This document shows, piece after piece, positions 1-5,566 of a DNA stretch of 5,566 nt. How positions within the stretch are numbered: the first letter of the stretch is position 1; each line of letters starts with the position of its first letter. The translations under genes were made by a program, and so were the position numbers. This DNA comes from Mycoplasmatota bacterium. GTDB taxonomy: Bacteria; Bacillota_I; Bacilli_A; RF39; UBA660. The notes beneath the pieces were generated by a model, which searched no databases, was not told the DNA's origin, and worked only from the letters and a program-made list of their open reading frames with translations. The stretch is taken from positions 1-5,566 of the forward strand of contig JAAZHK010000074.1 of the NCBI GenBank assembly GCA_012510745.1. Direction: 5' to 3'.

Positions 1-618
1 AAAGATGGTACTGAAATAGTAAAAGAATTAGATATAATAAGTGTTTCATCTACAACATATGATCTAACTAAGAATTATATAAATGTGGGAATAGAAACAT
101 TAAATATAAATAAAATTGTAGTAACAAATGGAATAGCAGTAGTAAATAACAATAAAGTACAAATTAAGTATGGAGACACTGTAGTAAAAGCATATGATAT
201 CGTAGGATTTTCATCTACTGTTTATGATTTAAAGAGAGATAATATAATTGTCTTTAATACTGATAATAATACTACTATATTAAATAATATAACAGTAAGT
301 AACTGTACTAAGGAAATATCAGATAATAAATTAATAATTAAGTTTGAAGGAAATATTTTAAAAGAATATAATATCTCAAAAATAACCGTAAATGCTTTAT
401 TAAATAATTTAGATATGCAAAAAGGATTAATAAAAGGAATAACAGTAGGAAGTAAAGTAAATATTTTGAATGATATAACTGTGACTAATGGAACTATAAG
501 TAAACTTGATAAAAAAAATGTCCCAATATCAGATACTTCTAATTTAAAAACAGGAGATAAATTAAGAATAACCTTTAGTGATAATAGTTATTATGATTAT
601 ACAGTGTCTGTTAAAGGT
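1..618 (+). repeat. Diverged tandem beta-type protein repeats
   Basis: Three diverged units start near 1, 166 and 340, with a partial fourth at 571. Each begins with a K-x-G-D/E-like or T-F-S-D turn, followed by a tyrosine-containing strand. Units 1 and 2 are about 55-58 residues long and share SSTxYDL; unit 3 is longer, at about 77 residues. The repeats are recognisable in protein but largely diverged in DNA, so they are old. They look like spacer or stalk modules before the dockerin-like end. I do not recognise a named domain. Confidence 0.5.
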
Positions 619-804
619 GATGTAGTAGGATCAGGAGAAATAAATATTGCATCAGTTGCAAAACTATATCAATATTTAAAAGGAGTTATAACAATGGACG
701 AAGCTTATGTAGAAGCAGGAGATTTGGTAGGCCCAGATGGAATAGAGATCAATGATATAGCAAAGCTATATCAATATATAAAGGGTACAATAAGTACTTT
801 ATAA
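1..804 (+). CDS. Repetitive surface protein with C-terminal dockerin-like pair, 5'-truncated by window edge
   Basis: The frame is open from base 1, so only the last 267 residues of a longer protein are seen. The GTG at 85 lies inside a repeat, has no ribosome binding site and is not a start. Residues 1-206 hold related beta-rich units (about 1-55, 56-113 and 114-190, then a partial unit to 206). They share an SSTxYDL motif (16-22, 71-77) and a V-T/S-N-G/C motif (41-44, 99-102, 161-164). Residues about 207-265 are two dockerin-like helical repeats, each starting GD and carrying AKLYQY followed by L/I-K-G. This arrangement of beta repeats leading into a GDxxGxGxI module is typical of secreted proteins of gut Bacillota. 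The N-terminus, with any signal peptide or catalytic domain, is outside the window, so the activity is unknown. TAA is followed after 1 nt by the AGGAG of the next gene, which suggests an operon. Ile codons are 25 ATA, 7 ATT and 3 ATC. The dockerin call is by motif only. Confidence 0.85.
   Translation, partial: KDGTEIVKELDIISVSSTTYDLTKNYINVGIETLNINKIVVTNGIAVVNNNKVQIKYGDTVVKAYDIVGFSSTVYDLKRDNIIVFNTDNNTTILNNITVSNCTKEISDNKLIIKFEGNILKEYNISKITVNALLNNLDMQKGLIKGITVGSKVNILNDITVTNGTISKLDKKNVPISDTSNLKTGDKLRITFSDNSYYDYTVSVKGDVVGSGEINIASVAKLYQYLKGVITMDEAYVEAGDLVGPDGIEINDIAKLYQYIKGTISTL
619..795 (+). repeat. Two dockerin-like EF-hand/helix repeats
   Basis: Two copies of a GD-loop-helix unit begin with Asp codons at 619 and 721, 102 nt apart. 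A type I dockerin loop reads D-x-N/D-x-D-G-x-I-N-x-x-D. Copy 1 reads DVVGSGEINIAS, keeping positions 1, 6, 8 and 9 but having Val, Ser and Ser at positions 3, 5 and 12. Copy 2 reads DLVGPDGIEIND, keeping positions 1, 8 and 12 but having Val and Pro at 3 and 5. Both loops lead into AKLYQY and a final K-G. A 12-nt stretch, ctatatcaatat, is identical at 664-675 and 766-777. Calcium binding is doubtful for both loops. Confidence 0.7.
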
Positions 805-805
805 T

Positions 806-810
806 AGGAG
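806..810 (+). promoter_or_regulatory. Shine-Dalgarno site of the cohesin-like receptor gene
   Basis: AGGAG lies 9 nt before the ATG at 820 and begins 1 nt after the TAA of the upstream gene. This supports the start choice and translation from a shared mRNA. Confidence 0.85.
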
Positions 811-819
811 AATAAAGAA

Positions 820-2610
820 ATGAAAAGAAAGATAAAAATATTATATTTACTAGTGTTATTACCATTATTAATACCTTTAAAAACAAATGCTTTAACAGGA
901 TCAATTGGTATAAATTGTAATAAAACAAGTTTAAATCCTGGGGAATCGACTGCTTGTACTTTAACAGGTACGGTAAGTGGGGATACTGTATCAGGTTTGA
1001 GCACAATAATTAGTTTGGGAAATAATTTAGAATTTGTTAATTTTACTAAAAATAGTGATTGGCAAGGTGATGATGGTACTTTAAATATTGATTTATATAT
1101 TTCTTCTAATAAATCAGGAACTTTTAATATAGGTACGTTAACTATTAAGGCTGCTAATAGTGTTACAGGAGGTGCTAGTACAACTGTAAGTCTTATTAAT
1201 ACTATTTTCACTGATTCCTCATTTGCTATAAACAATATAGCCGATCAAGCTCGAAATATTAGAATAAAATCAACTATTAATACATTATCAAGTTTATCTG
1301 TAAGTGGTGCAACAATAAACTTTAATGCTAACACTCTATCTTATGATGTAACCATAGATAGTCAAAGTACTACAATAAATGCAGTAGGAGTTGATAGTAA
1401 TTCAACTGTGACTGGAGCAGGAAATAAAACTTTAAATTATGGAAAAAATACTTTTAATATTATTGTAACTAGTGAATCAGGTACTAAAAAGACTTATACA
1501 ATTAATATAACTAGACCAGACAATAGAAGTTCTAATAATAATTTAAGTACTTTAAATGTTTCGGCTGGTAACATTACTTTTAATCCTAGTACTACAACCT
1601 ATAATTTTAATGTTAGTAAAGATATTAATAAATTGACTATAGGGGCTACTTTAGCTGATAATAAAGCTTCTTTTGTATCAGGTTTTGGTCCTAGAGAAAT
1701 AACCTTGCAGTCAGGATTAAATGAAATATTAATTAAAATTAATAATGAAAAAGGGGAACAAAAAATATATACTCTTAAAGTGACAAAAGAGGATTCTAGA
1801 AGTGCTATTAATACTTTAAAAAGTTTAACTTTATCTGAGGGTACTATTAATTTTAAAAAAGATACTTTAGAATATAAAATGACAGTACCTTTTGATATTA
1901 CTAATATTGATATTGATTACAAACTAGAAGATCCTAATTCGAAAGTAGAAATTACAGGTAATAATGATTTAGTAATTGGTGAAAATACTATAATAATAAA
2001 AGTAATAGCAGAAAATGAAACTTTTAAAGAATATAAGATTATTGTAACAAGACAAAAAGAAGGCGAAGAGTCGTTGTCTAATAATAGTTATTTAAAAAGT
2101 TTAGTAGTAGAAAATTATCCTATTAATTTTAATAAAAACACTTTAGAATATGGTATAGTTATTAAAAAAGAGAAGTTTTTAGAGATTAAAGCTGTATTGG
2201 AAGATAGTAAGGCTAAAGTAAAGATACTTGATAATGAAGATTTAACTGATGGGTCAGTAATTAGAATAATTGTAACTAGTGAAGATGGAAGTAGTAGAGA
2301 ATATATAATAAATATTACAGTTAAACAAGGTTTTAATCTGTTTGTTTTTGCAGGTATAGGAATATTAGTTTTAGTAATTATTATGGTAATTATAATATTA
2401 AATCGTTCTAAAAAGAAGAAAAATAAAACTAATGTTAATATTACAAAATCTCCACAAGATATTAATAATCAGATTAATCAACCAAATCAACAAACAGTAA
2501 TTGATAATTTTCAAAATTCTATAAATCAAAATAATACATATACAAATCTTGAAGATACTATAGAAGTTCCCATTAAAAAAATAAATAATGATGATGAAGA
2601 GATAATTTAA
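820..2610 (+). CDS. Membrane-anchored surface receptor: cohesin-like head, four cadherin-like beta-sandwich repeats, C-terminal TM
   Basis: The 596-residue product begins with a signal peptide (MKRKIK, a Leu-rich core, then TNA, likely cleaved after A24). Residues 25-150 look like a cohesin-type beta-sandwich: a strand, then NPGES, a long LEFVNF-type strand, a W81-containing loop, and a GTFNIGTLTIKA strand. They carry two cysteines, C33 and C46. Four repeats resembling the Pfam cadherin-like beta-sandwich family follow at about 153-232, 241-323, 330-411 and 422-502. Each has an L-x-x-L-x-V/L start, an INF/ITF strand, a TxxY turn, and a final K-x-Y-x-I/L-x-V/I-T strand. One transmembrane helix spans about 505-527, followed by SKKKK as stop-transfer and a 69-residue N/Q-rich tail ending in acidic residues. 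The protein should stand outside the membrane on a stalk. There is no LPXTG. It lies 15 nt downstream of a gene ending in a dockerin-like module, so a docking role is inferred. The repeat call is strong; the cohesin call is moderate. Confidence 0.9.
   Translation: MKRKIKILYLLVLLPLLIPLKTNALTGSIGINCNKTSLNPGESTACTLTGTVSGDTVSGLSTIISLGNNLEFVNFTKNSDWQGDDGTLNIDLYISSNKSGTFNIGTLTIKAANSVTGGASTTVSLINTIFTDSSFAINNIADQARNIRIKSTINTLSSLSVSGATINFNANTLSYDVTIDSQSTTINAVGVDSNSTVTGAGNKTLNYGKNTFNIIVTSESGTKKTYTINITRPDNRSSNNNLSTLNVSAGNITFNPSTTTYNFNVSKDINKLTIGATLADNKASFVSGFGPREITLQSGLNEILIKINNEKGEQKIYTLKVTKEDSRSAINTLKSLTLSEGTINFKKDTLEYKMTVPFDITNIDIDYKLEDPNSKVEITGNNDLVIGENTIIIKVIAENETFKEYKIIVTRQKEGEESLSNNSYLKSLVVENYPINFNKNTLEYGIVIKKEKFLEIKAVLEDSKAKVKILDNEDLTDGSVIRIIVTSEDGSSREYIINITVKQGFNLFVFAGIGILVLVIIMVIIILNRSKKKKNKTNVNITKSPQDINNQINQPNQQTVIDNFQNSINQNNTYTNLEDTIEVPIKKINNDDEEII
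892..1269 (+). other. Cohesin-like N-terminal domain of the receptor
   Basis: This covers about residues 25-150 of the protein starting at 820. The strand order and the phrases NPGES, LEFVNF and GTFNIGTLTIKA resemble cohesin or related carbohydrate-binding-type beta-sandwiches, where a Leu-Glu-Phe strand follows a yDp-like turn. The two cysteines (C33, C46) sit on neighbouring predicted strands and could form a disulfide after export. The assignment is by eye. A generic bacterial Ig-like fold is the main alternative. Confidence 0.5.
1276..2325 (+). repeat. Four tandem cadherin-like beta-sandwich protein repeats
   Basis: Units of about 80-83 codons start near 1276, 1540, 1807 and 2083. Shared anchors are the first strand (LSSLSV, LSTLNV, LKSLTL, LKSLVV), the INF/ITF strand, an NTLSY / STTTY / DTLEY / NTLEY turn, and the closing YTINITR-like strand. 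They probably form a rigid stalk. The short linkers between units carry charged or Ser/Asn-rich residues such as DNRSS and KEDSRS. Unit 2 is the least regular. Confidence 0.85.
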
Positions 2611-2630
2611 TAATTATTTCTTTTTTTTTT
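2597..2630 (+). terminator. Candidate Rho-independent terminator overlapping the stop codon
   Basis: Bases 2599-2607 pair with 2612-2620 (nine pairs, one of them G-U), extendable by two A-T pairs at 2597-2598. The loop, 2608-2611, contains the TAA stop codon. Ten Ts follow at 2621-2630. The stem has only one G-C pair, so it may be leaky, but the T-tract is placed correctly. It would end the two-gene surface operon and leave the downstream gene to read-through or an unseen promoter. Confidence 0.5.
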
Positions 2631-2643
2631 CATATAATTTAAT

Positions 2644-2649
2644 GGTGAT
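2644..2649 (+). promoter_or_regulatory. Shine-Dalgarno site of the deacetylase-like gene
   Basis: GGTGAT matches the complement of the usual 16S rRNA 3' end (AUCACC part) and lies 6 nt before the ATG at 2656. This supports that start. Confidence 0.7.
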
Positions 2650-2655
2650 TATATA

Positions 2656-3477
2656 ATGAAAAAAATTATTTCTATTGTTTTGGTGTTATTTAGTTTTTAT
2701 TATACTAATAAGGTAAGTTATATTTTAAAAAATAATGATGAAATAATGAAGCAAATTATTAATGTAAAAGATGATTATACTATTAAACCAATAAATGCTA
2801 TTATTGAAAATGATTATATAATTCCGGGTATAGCAGGTCAAAATATTGATATAGATAGAACTTATACTAATATGAAAAGACTAGGTGATTTTAATAAAAG
2901 CTTATTTATATATAAAAAGAAAGATCCAGAAATAACTATTAATAATATATTTGATAAATATATTATTAGTGGTAATAAGAATAATAATAATGTAGCTTTC
3001 ATTTTTCGTTTAAAAGATATGAATTTATTAGATTCATTATTAAATATTTTGGAAGATAATAAGATTAATTCTTTATTTGTTATAAATAGTGATATTATAT
3101 TTAACGATATCATTAATATTATTGATATTGTTAATCAAAATCATCTTGTTAGTCCTTCTTATGATAATGACTATATTATAAGTTTTGATATGTTAAATAG
3201 TATTAATAATAAAATAAATTATTATTGTGTAACTTTGGTAGATAATCCTGAAATATTAAATATTTGTCAAAAAAATAAAATGCATACTATTAAACCTAAT
3301 TTAATAATTGATAATTATCCGTATCATGCAATTAAAAATAATTTAAGCAATGGTCTAATTATTTATTTTGATGTTAATAATAAACTATTAAAAGAATTAA
3401 ATTTAACTATTCAATATATACGCCAAAAAGGATTTAATATTGTTAGTATTGATGAAATCGTTCAGGAACTAAATTAA
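2656..3477 (+). CDS. Membrane-anchored, divergent polysaccharide deacetylase-like protein, probably non-catalytic
   Basis: The product has 273 residues. A hydrophobic N-terminal segment (about 4-24, after MKK) has no clear cleavage site, so an uncleaved anchor facing outward is likely. Residues about 56-86 carry a block of the form IPGxxGxxIDxxxTYxxMKxxGxFN ending in LFIY, then FDKYIISGN (99-107). I associate this with deacetylase-like proteins of low-GC gut Bacillota. Residues about 113-267 follow a NodB-type order: strand VAFIF, helix, INSLFVINSD strand, helix, a QNH turn, then alternating strands and helices ending KGFNIVSIDEIV. The TFDD motif is replaced by FRLKD (117-121). The HxxxH metal site is reduced to H163 followed by LVSPSYD. 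Deacetylation is therefore unlikely; a binding or scaffold role in the envelope is inference. It starts 45 nt after a putative terminator-bearing gene and ends 62 nt before smc. Confidence in the gene is high, in the fold moderate. Confidence 0.85.
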   Translation: MKKIISIVLVLFSFYYTNKVSYILKNNDEIMKQIINVKDDYTIKPINAIIENDYIIPGIAGQNIDIDRTYTNMKRLGDFNKSLFIYKKKDPEITINNIFDKYIISGNKNNNNVAFIFRLKDMNLLDSLLNILEDNKINSLFVINSDIIFNDIINIIDIVNQNHLVSPSYDNDYIISFDMLNSINNKINYYCVTLVDNPEILNICQKNKMHTIKPNLIIDNYPYHAIKNNLSNGLIIYFDVNNKLLKELNLTIQYIRQKGFNIVSIDEIVQELN

Positions 3478-3482
3478 AAAGA

Positions 3483-3511
3483 TTGCCCGATATCTTAAAA
3501 TATAGTATAAT
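3483..3511 (+). promoter_or_regulatory. Sigma-A-type promoter for smc
   Basis: TTGCCC (3483-3488, 4 of 6 match to TTGACA) is followed by a 17-nt spacer and a perfect TATAAT (3506-3511). The expected transcription start is near 3518, giving a leader of about 22 nt that still contains the ribosome binding site. It lies entirely in the 62-nt gap before smc, and is the best-formed promoter in the window. Confidence 0.7.
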
Positions 3512-3529
3512 ATATGATATAAATGGTAG

Positions 3530-3534
3530 GGTGA
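3530..3534 (+). promoter_or_regulatory. Shine-Dalgarno site deciding the smc start
   Basis: GGTGA lies 5 nt before the ATG at 3540, with an additional AGG just upstream. The in-frame GTG at 3531 would fall inside this site and would add only MKL before the conserved MYLK start, so ATG is preferred. Confidence 0.65.
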
Positions 3535-3539
3535 AACTT

Positions 3540-5566
3540 ATGTACTTAAAAGAAATAATTGCAACAGGTTTTAAATCTTTTGCAGATAAAACAAATATTA
3601 TTTTAGATGATAAAATAACTTGTATTGTGGGACCTAATGGTAGTGGAAAAAGTAATGTAGTTGATGCTGTTCGTTTTGTTTTAGGAGAACAATCAATTAA
3701 ATCGTTAAGAGGCGGTAGTAACATGAGTGATGTTATTTTTTCTGGTTCTAAAACAAGAAATCTTTTAAATGTTGCAAGTGTTAATTTAATATTTGATAAT
3801 AGTGATCATTATTTAAAAGTTCCCTATGAAGAAGTCTCAATTAAAAGAAGGTTATACCGAAATGGTGAAAACGAATATTTTTTAAATGGTGAGAAATGTC
3901 GCTTAAAAGATATAACCAATTTACTTTTAGACAGCGGTATGGGGAAAGAGGCTTTTAATATTATTTCTCAAGGAGAAATAAATAAAATTTTATCTAATTC
4001 TGCTAGTGATCGAAGAGTTATCTTTGAAGAAGCAGCAGGAGTGTTAAAATACCGTAAAAGAAAAGAAGAATCTTTAAGAAAATTAATTCGTACTAATGAT
4101 AATTTAATTCGTATTAGTGATATTATTGCAGAATTAGAACGACAAATTGAACCTTTAAGAGAACAAAGTGAACAGGCAAATCAATATTTAGAAAATAAAA
4201 AAGGATTAGAACAAATAGAGGTAGCATTAGCTGTTCGCGATATACATAATATTAATTATGAATATCAGCAAGCCAAAGAAAAAATCGAAACTTTAGAAAA
4301 AGATATTTTAACTTTAACTTCGGAAAAAGATGCTGATGATCTTAAATTAGATCATAAAAAAAACCAATTAGTTCTTTTAGAAAAAGAACTTAATGATTAT
4401 AATAATAAATTATTAGCAATTGTTAAGGAAGTAGAAAAAATTAATGGCGAAAAAAACATTATTCAAGAACGAAGTAAATATAAAGCAGAAGATACTAAAA
4501 TTTATGATAATGTTGTTTCTTTAAAGGAAAAAAATAAAATTACAGAAAACAAAGTTAATGTATTAGAAACAGAATGCCAAGAAATAAATAAAACTATAAC
4601 TGAATTAAAAGATAGTTTAAATTCTTTAAATAAAAACATGCAAGAAAAAAGATTGAAATTTAACTCTTTAAATAAAGATTATGTTAATAAAAAGCATGAA
4701 AAAATTGATATTGAACATAAAATTGAAGTTTTAAAAGATTATCTTAGTCGCGGAGGTAACTTATTTAATAGTGTTAAAGCAGTTTTAAATAATCCTAGAT
4801 TAAAAGGTATTCATAATACCATTGGTAATCTTATAACAGTGGATAATCTTTATAGTAAAGCTTTGGATGTGAGTCTTTCATCAAGTAGTCAATTTATTGT
4901 TGTTGATAATGAAATTAATGCTAAAGAAGCGATTACTTATTTAAAAAATAATAATTTAGGTAGAGCTACTTTCTTTCCTTTATCAGTTATTAAGCCTAAA
5001 GGAATTGATGAAAACACTTTAATAAGCCTAACTAATGATAAAGGTTTTGTAGGAATTTTAAGTGATTTGGTTAATTATGATGAATTTTTTCGAAAGATTA
5101 TTTTAAATCAATTAGGGAATGTTTTAGTAGCTACAAATATTGATGAAGCTAACAGGCTTAGTCGTAAAATTTATGCTCGTTATAAAATCGTATCATTAGA
5201 TGGTGATATTATTCATGTTGGCGGTTCAATTACTGGTGGTAATCTTAGCAAAAATAAAAGTCTTATTGCTGAAAAAGGTGAGTTAGAAGATCTAAGTCAA
5301 CGAAATATTACTTTAGAAGAACTAATTAAAGAAATAGATCTTGATATTAAAAAAGTAGATGTTGAAATTAAAGATTGCGAAAACAAAATTTATGAAACAA
5401 ATACGCTATTAATTCAACAACAAGAATTATTTTCTACTAAGAATAATGAATTAATTACAATGGAGAATGAATTAGATAATACCAAATTTGATTTAAAAAC
5501 TCTAGATAATGTTATTAATGATTCTATAAGTAAAGAAGAAGAGAAGATTATAGATTTATACTATGC
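3540..5566 (+). CDS. smc: Chromosome segregation ATPase SMC, N-terminal part (3'-truncated by window edge)
   Basis: SMC is the core of the bacterial condensin that loads on DNA with ScpA and ScpB and helps separate replicated origins. The visible 675 codons contain no stop. The start MYLKEI followed by GFKSFADK is the classic SMC N-terminus. Walker A is G31-PNGSGK-S38. Arg57 in SLRGG matches the conserved R-loop arginine. The Q-loop is in IISQGEI (Q144), followed by DRRVIFEEAAGVLKYRKRK. Residues about 170-400 form the first coiled-coil arm. The hinge, about 405-567, contains LGRATFFPL and ends with the paired-glycine motif GGSITGG (561-567); the returning arm then begins. The ABC signature, Walker B and C-terminal head lie beyond the window. 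The first arm is about 230 residues, against roughly 330 in Bacillus subtilis, so the full protein may be near 1,000 residues, as in Mollicutes. It has its own promoter. Ile codons favour ATT and Arg includes CGT/CGA, unlike the first gene. Confidence 0.97.
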   Translation, partial: MYLKEIIATGFKSFADKTNIILDDKITCIVGPNGSGKSNVVDAVRFVLGEQSIKSLRGGSNMSDVIFSGSKTRNLLNVASVNLIFDNSDHYLKVPYEEVSIKRRLYRNGENEYFLNGEKCRLKDITNLLLDSGMGKEAFNIISQGEINKILSNSASDRRVIFEEAAGVLKYRKRKEESLRKLIRTNDNLIRISDIIAELERQIEPLREQSEQANQYLENKKGLEQIEVALAVRDIHNINYEYQQAKEKIETLEKDILTLTSEKDADDLKLDHKKNQLVLLEKELNDYNNKLLAIVKEVEKINGEKNIIQERSKYKAEDTKIYDNVVSLKEKNKITENKVNVLETECQEINKTITELKDSLNSLNKNMQEKRLKFNSLNKDYVNKKHEKIDIEHKIEVLKDYLSRGGNLFNSVKAVLNNPRLKGIHNTIGNLITVDNLYSKALDVSLSSSSQFIVVDNEINAKEAITYLKNNNLGRATFFPLSVIKPKGIDENTLISLTNDKGFVGILSDLVNYDEFFRKIILNQLGNVLVATNIDEANRLSRKIYARYKIVSLDGDIIHVGGSITGGNLSKNKSLIAEKGELEDLSQRNITLEELIKEIDLDIKKVDVEIKDCENKIYETNTLLIQQQELFSTKNNELITMENELDNTKFDLKTLDNVINDSISKEEEKIIDLYY

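Noticed and set aside
85..87. GTG as start codon of the first gene
   Set aside because: The same frame is open back to base 1 and the residues before it match the later repeats, so it is an internal Val codon. No ribosome binding site precedes it.
749..1235. Minus-strand open frames across the end of gene 1 and the start of the receptor gene
   Set aside because: They are hydrophobic, low-complexity shadows of AT-rich plus-strand genes. They overlap two well-supported genes and have no convincing ribosome binding site or recognisable domain.
820..2610. LPXTG cell-wall anchor in the receptor protein
   Set aside because: There is no LPXTG-like motif before the helix, and the cytoplasmic tail is 69 residues, far longer than a sortase signal.
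2633..2638. TATAAT as a promoter for the deacetylase-like gene
   Set aside because: No TTGACA-like box lies 16-18 nt upstream, and transcription would begin near 2645, inside the GGTGAT ribosome binding site. Chance occurrence is likely at this AT content.
2862..3113. Minus-strand open frame inside the deacetylase-like gene
   Set aside because: It is antisense to a conserved part of the plus-strand protein, and its Leu/Ile/Ser-rich translation is what antisense reading of Asn/Ile-rich codons gives.
3479..3496. Short inverted repeat AAGAT / ATCTT after the deacetylase-like gene as a terminator
   Set aside because: There are only about five pairs and no T-tract follows on the plus strand. The segment instead overlaps the -35 box of the smc promoter.
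3531..3533. GTG as the smc start
   Set aside because: It is in frame, but it lies inside the ribosome binding site and would add only three residues before the conserved MYLK start.
3443..3724. Minus-strand open frame over the smc start
   Set aside because: It runs antisense to the SMC Walker A region and the smc promoter, so it is a shadow of a highly conserved gene.
1..5566. CRISPR array, tRNA or rRNA genes, insertion sequence, or phage attachment site
   Set aside because: I found no regularly spaced direct repeats, no cloverleaf-like or rRNA-like sequence, no transposase and no terminal inverted repeats. The window is almost entirely coding on one strand, and no gene-free stretch exceeds 62 nt.

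Overview
The window is extremely AT-rich. Shine-Dalgarno signals are Bacillota-like (AGGAG, GGTGAT, GGTGA), all three visible stop codons are TAA, and no gene has an in-frame TGA. This points to a low-GC Bacillota/Bacilli-type genome using the standard bacterial code. The mix of dockerin-like and cadherin-like surface proteins with a short-armed SMC resembles the uncultured gut RF39 (RFN20/TANB77-like) group or Erysipelotrichia relatives. That placement is inference from sequence style, not a search result. Four genes are visible, all on the + strand, and coding density is high.

Layout: (1) Bases 1-804 are the C-terminal 267 residues of a large repetitive surface protein. It is cut by the window edge and ends in two degenerate dockerin-like (EF-hand-type) repeats. 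(2) After a 15-nt gap, bases 820-2610 encode a type I membrane protein: signal peptide, N-terminal cohesin-like domain with two cysteines, four cadherin-like beta-sandwich repeats, one transmembrane helix, and an N/Q-rich cytoplasmic tail. A candidate AT-rich hairpin and T-tract terminator overlaps the end of this gene. (3) Bases 2656-3477 encode a membrane-anchored protein with a divergent polysaccharide-deacetylase (NodB-type) fold that seems to have lost its catalytic residues. (4) A good sigma-A-type promoter (TTGCCC, 17 nt, TATAAT) precedes smc, which starts at 3540 and runs off the right edge. The Walker A, R-loop, Q-loop, first coiled-coil arm, hinge and start of the returning arm are all visible.

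How the genes fit together: genes 1 and 2 look like a two-gene operon. One product ends in a dockerin-like module and the other is a membrane-anchored receptor with a cohesin-like head on a beta-sandwich stalk. The simplest hypothesis is a minimal cell-surface docking pair: gene 2 holds gene 1, and perhaps other dockerin-tagged proteins, on the envelope. Gene 3 is probably an envelope protein, transcribed separately or by read-through. smc is a housekeeping chromosome-organisation gene with its own promoter and a clearly different codon preference from gene 1.

The most interesting points are the adjacent dockerin/cohesin-like pair, the pseudo-deacetylase, and the SMC arm, which is shorter than that of Bacillus.
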